A DNA stretch of 64,000 nucleotides from F-183 sp964627455 (lineage in GTDB: Bacteria; Acidobacteriota; Terriglobia; Bryobacterales; Bryobacteraceae), in NCBI GenBank assembly GCA_964627455.1, contig CAZVKC010000003.1:1-64000 (forward strand), read 5' to 3'. The notes beneath the pieces were generated by a model. The model did no database searches. It saw nothing but the letters and a program-made list of their open reading frames with translations, and was not told the origin of the DNA. A program made the position numbers and the translations under genes. Below, one piece after another: positions 58,501-64,000 of this stretch; positions within the stretch are counted from its first letter, which is position 1, and every line of letters starts with the position of its first letter.

Positions 58501-58843
58501 TTTGTCCAACGCCCAGCTTGAAGTCCAGCTTTACAGTCTGCGCGACTTCGAGAATGATGTTCTTTGCTGTTTGCGTTTGGAACCCGGCCTTCGAGACGGT
58601 GACCTCGTACGTGCCGGGGTTGAGAGTTGGGACGCGGTATGCGCCGTTGGCGTCAGTCGCCACATCGCGCGCGATGCCGGTTCCCACATTCTTGACAGTT
58701 ACTTTCGCTTCCGTCACCGCTGCGCCAGACGTATCAAGAACGTCGCCCACGATTGTGGCGTTCGTCGTCTGCGCGAAAGTTGCGGTGAGAGCGAGGCAGG
58801 ACAGGGCTATGAGCTTAAACAGAGGTGTCCTACAGAGAGACAT
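55553..58843 (-). CDS. Oar-like TonB-dependent receptor with carboxypeptidase-regulatory N-domain
   Basis: 1096 aa. Signal peptide (LFKLIALSCLALTATFA-QT), then a carboxypeptidase-regulatory-like domain at about 28-110 (ATIVGDVLDTSGAAVTEAKV, NPGTYEVTVSKAGFQTQ). A plug domain follows (RIPVNGRNYTRLIMLMPGS, NSYTVDGVDNNFMMM, LQEFRVATNNSAEFGRSAG), then a 22-strand barrel ending with a C-terminal phenylalanine (LALRYSF). This is the Oar-like family, very expanded in Solibacter relatives and thought to import oligosaccharides or other large substrates with TonB energy. GGGAGG lies 12 bp before the ATG. Nearby GH29 suggests a fucose-containing glycan as substrate (inference). Confidence 0.92.
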   Translation of the reverse strand: MSLCRTPLFKLIALSCLALTATFAQTTNATIVGDVLDTSGAAVTEAKVTVKNVGTGIARDVATDANGAYRVPTLNPGTYEVTVSKAGFQTQTAKNIILEVAQTVKLDFKLGVGQITETVNVSAAAPVLQTQDASVGNTVTTFDVGRIPVNGRNYTRLIMLMPGSSDQGSSQSKGTGESGTQLISVNGQRRQDNSYTVDGVDNNFMMMNSPGLSPPMDSLQEFRVATNNSAEFGRSAGANVNMAVRSGTNDFHGSVYEYFRNNVLDANEFFANRQGRGKVPFRQNQFGVSAGGKLWIPKLYNGENKTFWFVNWEGYRRRRGTTAISNTPIQAQRQGDFSQQTRQIFDPLTTTQDAAGALIRQQFPGNIIPASRISPAIKLLVDTYMPLPTGPGLTNNLLNTESQANDRNGLVMRFDHQLSSKDNLYVRYLKQDADLFSPNANANFYTQSSFGGHNVGAGWNHLFSSTTVLEVKFGYNNPINPGMSYGRKLNRADFLSQAGIKMYQTDVLSSTVPPNFSAVGEWSVGGGGDLTQDNVWQGIANMSMIKGRHSIKFGANYSRRHFYTNTANPMNGDANFDTRLTNSANVANSGHSFATMLLGYPTEIRRGQGNTLTQARINVPQFFVQDDWRVTNKLTVNVGLRYEFQNAPYDITDRLGNLVFMRDPASGKYSATLMWATTNPEVDPETGQRNQPAKTLGYGRSLMSSDYNNFAPRIGFAYQLNNKTVVRSAYGMFYNSTFVQELQDMRKFWPFTIQQVFTPNTGVRPDLSITDQGPSFSNTAAIGGWPQNPNNRTPYSQQWNFSIQRQIMNDLSFDIAYVGSSNKKQVGYTAINAARPGPGPVDPRRLVPNFSDIDGGANRFGSNYNSLQVGLKKRYSAGLLFNVNYTWGRAMDDQSSLAEWKTQDPYNMRADYSRSSIDIRHVFNASYVYDLPFGKGMRYGNSMNAVGNFLLGGWVLDGFVRAQTGRPFNVTSGSDRANVGRTYQRPDVNGDPNNGPKTPDEWFRKSAFSLPAAFTYGNAGAFIVEGDGIFQVDTSLGKKFRMAERHTVEFRGEFFNMFNTTRLGGPNTTLSSSSFGMITGTNQINRQIQLALRYSF

Positions 58844-58885
58844 TGAGTCTTAAAACCTCCCACGGTTCCAGAGTCTGTCTGGATT

Positions 58886-58901
58886 ACGACTGCAGAGTCG
58901 T
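58886..58901. promoter_or_regulatory. Inverted repeat in the divergent receptor/CRTAC1 region
   Basis: ACGACT (58886-58891) and AGTCGT (58896-58901) are perfect arms around GCAG, in the 75-bp gap between divergent starts 58843 and 58919. Such a position suits an operator shared by both genes. The CRTAC1 start at 58919 has an A+T-rich stretch (TTTATATC) only a few bases upstream and no clear ribosome binding site, so leaderless translation is conceivable. Confidence 0.4.
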
Positions 58902-58918
58902 GCAAGACTTTATATCAG

Positions 58919-60628
58919 ATGTCAGCATGCACGCGCAACCTGATCTTTCTCGTGTTTCTCGCTAACTTTAACGTTAACGGGCAGGGCGTAGCCACGCGCA
59001 ACGCCGCTCCGGAAAGACGTGGAACCTTCTCCGGCAAGCCTTGGAACGTGAAATTACAGGATGTTTCGACGTCCGCCGGTTTGCGAACCGCTACCGTCGC
59101 CGGAGGCGAAAAGTCGAAGAGATACATCATCGAGGCCAACGGCACCGGCCTAGCTTTTTTCGATTACGACAACGACGGATTCCTCGACATCCTGCTCGTC
59201 AACGGATCCCGTCTCGAAGGCGCTCCCCTCACCGCGACCAACAAACTCTACCGGAACTCCGGCAAAGGGACCTTCGACGACGTCTCCACCCAGGCCGGCA
59301 TCACACAGAAGGGTTGGGGCAACGGCGTCTGCGCCGGCGACTTCGACAACGACGGATTCACTGACCTCTTCATCACATACTGGGGACCCAACCACTTACT
59401 CCGCAACACGGGCAAAGGCCGCTTTGAAGACGTCAGCAAACTGATTCCCGCACCGGCAGCGAAAGAGTGGTCCTCGGGCTGCACCTTCCTCGATTACGAC
59501 CGCGACGGACTGCTCGATCTCTTTGTCACCAGCTATCAGAAGTTCGACCTCGCCACCGCGCCCCTGCCGGGCAAATCGTCGAATTGCGAATGGAAGGGCA
59601 TGCCGGTCTTCTGCGGTCCCCGCGGACTTCCCTACGGCAAGGTGACCCTCTATCGCAACGCCGGCAAGGATGGCTTCGTCGACGTGACCGCCAAGTCCCG
59701 CGTCGGCGAGGCGCAGGGTTTCTATGCCTTCACGGCTGTTGCCGCGGACTTCAACGAAGACGGCTGGCCGGACCTTTACGTCGCCTCCGACTCCACGCCT
59801 TCCCTGCTCTTCCGGAACAATAAGGACGGCACCTTCAGCGAAATCGGCACCGAGGCCGGCGTCGCCTTCAACGAACATGGTTTCGAACAGGGCGGCATGG
59901 GGCTTTCCATCATGGACTTCAACGGCGACGGACACCTGGACATCCTCAAAACCAACTTCGCGGGCGACCATCCGAACCTCTATGTCAACCGCGGCAAGGG
60001 TGTCTTCGAAGACGGCGTGCTTCGCGCCGGACTCGGCGTGAATCCGCAATACGTCGGCTGGGGCGTCGGCTTCGTGGACCTCGACAACGACGGGTCCCCC
60101 GACATCTTTCAGGCCAATGGCCACGTCTATCCGGAACTCGACGCCAAGCCGAAAACCGGCGGCGAAGAATACCGCAACCCGCGCCTCGTCTATCGCAACC
60201 TCGGCAACGGCCGCTTCGAAGACGTCAGCAGCCTCTCCGGACCCGCCGTCAGCGAAAAGCACTCCAGCCGCGGCGTCGCATTCGGCGACTTCGATAACGA
60301 CGGCGACGTCGACATCGTCATCATGAACATGAACGAGCCGCCGACCTTGCTGCGCAACGACCAGACGAGCGGCAACCACTGGCTGCGCGTCAAACTCGAA
60401 GGGACCAGGTCCAATCGCAGCGCCATCGGCGCCGAGGTCACCATTGGGAAGCAGAAGCAGATCGTGCTCAGCCAGTCGAGCTTCATCTCGCACAGCGACC
60501 TGCGGCTGCACTTCGGCCTCGGATCCGCGACGCAGGTGGAATCGATCACGGTCCGATGGCCTTCCGGAGAAACGCAGACCTTCCCTGGCGTCCAGGCGGA
60601 CCAGGAGATCCGCCTGGTGGAGAAGTGA
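58919..60628 (+). CDS. CRTAC1-family protein (FG-GAP/VCBS repeats, ASPIC/UnbV domain)
   Basis: 569 aa with a signal peptide (LIFLVFLANFNVNGQG). FG-GAP-like repeats with calcium-type motifs run from about 75 to 470 (FFDYDNDGFLDILLVNGS, AGDFDNDGFTDLFITYWG, DFNGDGHLDILKTNF, FGDFDNDGDVDIVIMNMNE). The C-terminal ASPIC/UnbV domain follows (WLRVKLEGTRSNRSAIGAEV, SDLRLHFGLGSATQVESITV, RWPSGETQTFPGV). Such proteins are surface or periplasmic, often beside SusC/TonB receptors and TPR proteins. It diverges from the receptor gene and shares a TGATG junction with the TPR gene downstream. Confidence 0.92.
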   Translation: MSACTRNLIFLVFLANFNVNGQGVATRNAAPERRGTFSGKPWNVKLQDVSTSAGLRTATVAGGEKSKRYIIEANGTGLAFFDYDNDGFLDILLVNGSRLEGAPLTATNKLYRNSGKGTFDDVSTQAGITQKGWGNGVCAGDFDNDGFTDLFITYWGPNHLLRNTGKGRFEDVSKLIPAPAAKEWSSGCTFLDYDRDGLLDLFVTSYQKFDLATAPLPGKSSNCEWKGMPVFCGPRGLPYGKVTLYRNAGKDGFVDVTAKSRVGEAQGFYAFTAVAADFNEDGWPDLYVASDSTPSLLFRNNKDGTFSEIGTEAGVAFNEHGFEQGGMGLSIMDFNGDGHLDILKTNFAGDHPNLYVNRGKGVFEDGVLRAGLGVNPQYVGWGVGFVDLDNDGSPDIFQANGHVYPELDAKPKTGGEEYRNPRLVYRNLGNGRFEDVSSLSGPAVSEKHSSRGVAFGDFDNDGDVDIVIMNMNEPPTLLRNDQTSGNHWLRVKLEGTRSNRSAIGAEVTIGKQKQIVLSQSSFISHSDLRLHFGLGSATQVESITVRWPSGETQTFPGVQADQEIRLVEK

Positions 60629-61605
60629 TGCGGTTCGCACTCTGCGTCCTGTTGTTGCTCGCGCCCCTCGCCGCGCAACCGGACCTCAACGCGCGCATCG
60701 AGGAGTGGAAGAAAGAACTGGCCCGGAACCCCAAAGATTTCGGACCTCTGTTCAACCTCGGCCTTGCATACTTCAACCAGAAGCGTCCCGGCGAAGCCAT
60801 CGAGATGCTCAAGCGCGCCGCCGCAGTCTCGCCGCAGGACTTCAATACCCGATATCTGCTGGGCGCCGCGCATTCACAGATCCAGCAGACCGAAGAAGCA
60901 CTTCGCGCCTGGCGCGCGGCCCTGAAGATCCAACCCGCGAACGCCAAGCTGCTGCAGTTGCTGGTAGTCGAATATGGGAAGGGCCGCTACTTCAACGAAG
61001 CTGCCGATGCCGCGGGACGCGCCCTGCAGTTGAATCCTGAGGATCCGAACGCCTACTTTCTCGCGATCAAAGCCAACCAGGACGCAGGCGACATGGAAAC
61101 CGGCGCCGATATCGCAGCGAGGGCCGCGGCGAAGTTCCCCGGCTCGGCCCGCGCCGCCATGGAACACGGCTATTACCTGCAGCTTCGCGGCAACCTCGAT
61201 CAGGCGATGGTCTATTTCAAGAAGGCGATCGAACTCGATCCGAAGTACGAAGAACCGCCCTTCTTCCTCGCGGACCTGCTCGTCAAACAGGAAGACTACG
61301 CCGCTGCGATCCCGTACCTCGACGCCGCCATCGCCTGCCGTACCGATTACGTACCGGCACGCGTGCTGCGCGCCCGCGCCTTGATGAACCTCGAACGCTG
61401 GCAGGACGCCATCAAAGAGTTGGAAGCAACCGTAGCGATGGATCCGCGGCATCCGCAGCCTCACCTGATGCTCAGCCAGATCTACTTCCGTCAGGGCGAC
61501 GAAGCAAGAGCCAAACAGGAACGCGATCTGTCCTTGAAGCTGCGGCGCGAGAATCCAACCGTGCTTGAAGCCGCGCAGGGACGGCCGTTTGCCGAGAAGA
61601 AGTAA
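60628..61605 (+). CDS. Secreted TPR protein coupled to CRTAC1
   Basis: 325 aa starting at MRFALCVLLLLAPLAAQPDL (signal peptide). About eight TPR units fill the rest (NPKDFGPLFNLGLAYFNQKR, LDQAMVYFKKAIELDPKYEE, AIPYLDAAIACRTDYVPARV). Its ATG overlaps the CRTAC1 stop by one base, so the pair is translated together. It ends one base before the stop of ppk1 on the other strand. Likely a periplasmic partner of the CRTAC1 protein or receptor. Confidence 0.88.
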   Translation: MRFALCVLLLLAPLAAQPDLNARIEEWKKELARNPKDFGPLFNLGLAYFNQKRPGEAIEMLKRAAAVSPQDFNTRYLLGAAHSQIQQTEEALRAWRAALKIQPANAKLLQLLVVEYGKGRYFNEAADAAGRALQLNPEDPNAYFLAIKANQDAGDMETGADIAARAAAKFPGSARAAMEHGYYLQLRGNLDQAMVYFKKAIELDPKYEEPPFFLADLLVKQEDYAAAIPYLDAAIACRTDYVPARVLRARALMNLERWQDAIKELEATVAMDPRHPQPHLMLSQIYFRQGDEARAKQERDLSLKLRRENPTVLEAAQGRPFAEKK

Positions 61606-61606
61606 G

Positions 61607-63760
61607 CTACAAAGCGCGAGTTTTGCGCAACAGTTGCGCCTGCACGTTGAACGGCCGCGCGCCCGCCGGCGCAGGCTTCACGCGCACATAGGATCCGTCG
61701 CTTTTCAACCGGCGCGCCTTCACGTCATCGGTGAGGTACGCGTCCAGCAACTCCTCTTTGACCCGCCGAATGAGCTTCGGATCCTCGATCGGGAACAGAA
61801 CTTCCACGCGCCGGCTGAGGTTCCGCGTCATCATGTCGGCGCTGCCCGCATACACCTCTTCCGCGCCGCCATTGCGGAAGTACATCGCGCGGCTGTGTTC
61901 CAGGAATCGCCCGACGATGCTCGTTACCGTGATGTGATCCGATACCCCCGGTATTCCGGGCCGCAAACAGCAACTGCCGCGAACCAGCAGATCGACCTTC
62001 ACGCCCGCCTGCGAAGCCCGGTATAACGAACGGATCACCAGCGGATCCACCAGCGAGTTGGTCTTGAAGATCAAATGCCCCTTGCGGCCGGCCTTCTGAT
62101 GCGCGATCTCGCGATCGATCAGCGCCTCGATCTTCGCACGAAGGGTGATCGGCGCGACCAGCAGCTTCTGATAGTCGGCCTTTGCCGAATAGCCCGTGAG
62201 GTAGTTAAACAAACCCGTGACGTCATCGGCGATGTCCTCGCGCGCGGTGAACAACCCGATATCCGTGTACAGATGCGCTGTCGTCGCGTTGTAGTTGCCT
62301 GTCGACAGATGCACGTAACGCCGGATCTGATCCGCTTCCTTGCGCACGATCATCATCGCCTTGCAATGGATCTTCAGCCCGAGCAATCCATACACGACGT
62401 GCACGCCTTCGGCTTCGAGCGCACGCGCCCATTCGATGTTGCTCTCTTCATCGAAGCGCGCTCGTAACTCCACCAGCACCGCCACCTGCTTGCCGCGTTG
62501 CATCGCATCGAGCAGCGCCTCGACCACAGGCGAGTTGCGGCCCACTCGATACAAAGTCATTTTGATGGCGAGCACGTTCGGATCCCGCGCCGCGCGCCGC
62601 AGCAGATCCACCACGGGTTGAAACGAGTCGAACGGATGATGCAGCAGGATGTCCTGCTGGCGGATCGCCGCAAAGATGTCCTCTTCTTCAGACGACGCAC
62701 TCAACGCTTTCGGAATCGCTGGCAGAAATGGCGGATCCTTCAGTTCGGGCCGGTCGCACGCATACAGCGACATGATCCGCTTCAACGACAGCGGACCATT
62801 CACGCGATACACCCCGCCCGGTTCGATTTCCAGATTGCTCACCAGGATGTCGAGAATATGCTGCGGCATCGCTGTCGACACTTTCAAACGCACGACGCTG
62901 CCGAAGCGCCGCTGCCGCACGCCTTCTTCGATCGTCTCGAGCAGATCTTCCGCTTCGAGTTCCTTGATCGCCATGTCGGCGTCGCGCGTGATGTGGAACG
63001 GATGCACCTCGAGAATCTGCATCCCCGGGAACAGCTTGTCGAGGTTCGCCGCGATGAGCTGCTCGATCCAGACAAATTCGAGCGGTTTCGTGGAACTCCG
63101 CCGTTTCGCAGGCGAACGCGCCGGCGCCTGCAGCGGGACCAGTTGCGGCAGCGTATCCGGCACTTTCACGCGTGCGAACTTCTCGTTGCCCTGCTTGTCG
63201 CGGATCAACACCGCAAGATTCAGACTGAGGTTCGAAATGTGCGGGAACGGCCGGCCGGGGTCGAACGCCAGCGGCGTCAGCACGGGGAAAACGGTGGTGT
63301 CGAAATAGCGGATCAACGACGGCAGCCGCTTGGGATCGATCGCGTCGTACGGGATGATGCGGATCCCGGCGTTCGCCAGCGCGGGCAGAATGCGGTCCTG
63401 GATCGCCCGATGCGCATCGGCCAACAGACGCTTCACCTCGCGCCGCACCGCGAGCAACTGCGCCGCGGGACTCATCCCATCCGGCCCCGCCTCCGTCGTA
63501 CCGGCATCGACCTGCGCGGCAAGCCCCGCCACGCGGACCATGAAAAATTCATCCAGGTTCGAGCCGAGAATCGAAATGAACTTGACGCGCTCGAGCAGCG
63601 GGTTCGTTTCATCTTCCGCCTCTTCGAGTACGCGCCGTTGAAACGCCAGCAGCGAAAGCTCGCGATTGATGTACAGCGAGGGATCCGAGAGATCCGGTCC
63701 CGCAGTCTTGGCGGCGGGCTTCCTCACCGTCATCGCCGCTCGCTTCCGCTTGGTGCTCAT
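61607..63760 (-). CDS. ppk1: Polyphosphate kinase 1
   Basis: 717 aa, full-length PPK1. N-terminal helical domain (LYINRELSLLAFQRRVLEEA, FISILGSNLDEFFMVRVAGL), then the two PLD-like catalytic domains. His465 in KIHCKAM is the phosphorylated histidine and His622 in LEHSRAM its partner. Other signatures are VLVELRARFDEESNIEWARA and STGNYNATTAHLYTDIGLF. It makes inorganic polyphosphate from ATP. A basic N-terminal tail (STKRKRAAMTVRKPAAKT) precedes the domain. Its ATG overlaps the stop of glmU (ATGA). Confidence 0.95.
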   Translation of the reverse strand: MSTKRKRAAMTVRKPAAKTAGPDLSDPSLYINRELSLLAFQRRVLEEAEDETNPLLERVKFISILGSNLDEFFMVRVAGLAAQVDAGTTEAGPDGMSPAAQLLAVRREVKRLLADAHRAIQDRILPALANAGIRIIPYDAIDPKRLPSLIRYFDTTVFPVLTPLAFDPGRPFPHISNLSLNLAVLIRDKQGNEKFARVKVPDTLPQLVPLQAPARSPAKRRSSTKPLEFVWIEQLIAANLDKLFPGMQILEVHPFHITRDADMAIKELEAEDLLETIEEGVRQRRFGSVVRLKVSTAMPQHILDILVSNLEIEPGGVYRVNGPLSLKRIMSLYACDRPELKDPPFLPAIPKALSASSEEEDIFAAIRQQDILLHHPFDSFQPVVDLLRRAARDPNVLAIKMTLYRVGRNSPVVEALLDAMQRGKQVAVLVELRARFDEESNIEWARALEAEGVHVVYGLLGLKIHCKAMMIVRKEADQIRRYVHLSTGNYNATTAHLYTDIGLFTAREDIADDVTGLFNYLTGYSAKADYQKLLVAPITLRAKIEALIDREIAHQKAGRKGHLIFKTNSLVDPLVIRSLYRASQAGVKVDLLVRGSCCLRPGIPGVSDHITVTSIVGRFLEHSRAMYFRNGGAEEVYAGSADMMTRNLSRRVEVLFPIEDPKLIRRVKEELLDAYLTDDVKARRLKSDGSYVRVKPAPAGARPFNVQAQLLRKTRAL

Positions 63761-64000
63761 TTCTTGACGGCCTTGGGTTTCCAGCCCGGCTTTACGGTCT
63801 GGCGGGAGCGGCCCAAGGCAAGAGATTCTTCAGGCACCGGCTCCGTAATCACACTGCCCGCCGCGATATAGGCGCCGGAGCCGATTTCGATCGGCGCCAC
63901 GATGGTCGCGTTGCTTCCGATGAACGCCCGCTCACCGATTTTGGTCTTGTACTTGTGGACGCCGTCGTAGTTGCAGACGATGGTCCCCGCTCCGACGTTG
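63757..64000 (-). CDS. glmU: Bifunctional GlmU, C-terminal part (truncated by window edge)
   Basis: The last 80 codons of GlmU run off the window end; only the end of the left-handed beta-helix acetyltransferase domain is seen. Reading on the minus strand gives NVGAGTIVCNYDGVHKYKTK, IGERAFIGSNATIVAPIEIG and SGAYIAAGSVITEPVPEESL, then GRSRQTVKPGWKP. The NYDG motif contains active-site residues of the glucosamine-1-phosphate acetyltransferase. GlmU makes UDP-GlcNAc for peptidoglycan and LPS. The stop overlaps the ppk1 start. Confidence 0.93.
   Translation of the reverse strand, partial: NVGAGTIVCNYDGVHKYKTKIGERAFIGSNATIVAPIEIGSGAYIAAGSVITEPVPEESLALGRSRQTVKPGWKPKAVKK

Overview
The window is about 64 kb of GC-rich, gene-dense chromosome. 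Protein families point strongly to an acidobacterium of the Solibacter/Bryobacter type: very large secreted SBBP-repeat proteins (one with the C-terminal domain known from Solibacter), an Oar-like TonB-dependent receptor with an N-terminal carboxypeptidase-regulatory domain, CRTAC1 (FG-GAP/ASPIC-UnbV) and TPR proteins, a helix-turn-helix/TM/PD40 regulator, PEP-CTERM proteins and a Tol-Pal cluster typical of a Gram-negative envelope. I see no rRNA, tRNA, CRISPR, insertion sequence or phage gene, and no gene-free stretch longer than about 215 bp. Many neighbouring genes share ATGA, GTGA or TGATG junctions, so translational coupling is common.

Layout. 1-5.75 kb (minus): a one-component regulator, two tandemly duplicated PEP-CTERM proteins, an orphan protein and a vanadium-haloperoxidase-like protein. 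5.9-9.8 kb (minus): a GMC oxidoreductase with its gluconate-dehydrogenase-type small subunit, then a LysR regulator coupled to a nucleotidyltransferase. 9.86-12.36 kb (plus): thiopurine methyltransferase, MFS exporter, WrbA. 12.36-21.3 kb (minus): RNase III, two secreted TPR proteins, an Lgt-like membrane protein coupled to a 1018-aa SBBP protein, and an arylsulfotransferase-family protein. 21.3-26.3 kb (plus): a GT-C-like membrane protein, a polyprenol-phosphate-mannose-synthase-like glycosyltransferase, an exported orphan and an AraC-type regulator. 26.2-31.3 kb (minus): a methyltransferase, then a photolyase island (DUF2256 mini-protein, a photolyase split over two genes, a full-length photolyase, a DUF1801 protein), and a TPR protein. 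31.3-35.9 kb (minus): rpiB-like, deoC, a GAF-GAF-PP2C phosphatase and lysA. 36.1-41.3 kb (plus): tolQ-tolR-tolA/tonB-tolB-pal-ybgF. 41.3-53.9 kb (plus): a CBM9-like protein coupled to an aldolase-like protein lacking the catalytic lysines, a Ser/Thr kinase, a caspase-fold/SUMF1 fusion lacking the protease dyad, a beta-barrel and a 1916-aa SBBP/BACON protein. 54-58.8 kb (minus): GH29 alpha-L-fucosidase and the TonB-dependent receptor. 58.9-61.6 kb (plus): CRTAC1 and TPR proteins. 61.6-64 kb (minus): polyphosphate kinase 1 and the C-terminus of GlmU, which runs off the end.

Most interesting points: (1) the RpiB-like/DeoC pair carries N-terminal extensions like those of bacterial-microcompartment cargo, although no shell gene is present; (2) a second DeoC-like protein about 7 kb away has lost both catalytic lysines; (3) a photolyase is split into separate antenna-domain and FAD-domain genes, preceded by a 46-aa DUF2256 zinc-ribbon gene; (4) a kinase sits beside a pseudo-caspase/SUMF1 fusion; (5) an Lgt-like protein without recognisable Lgt active-site motifs is coupled to a secreted SBBP protein. 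These readings rest on motifs and gene order seen by eye; no database search was run.
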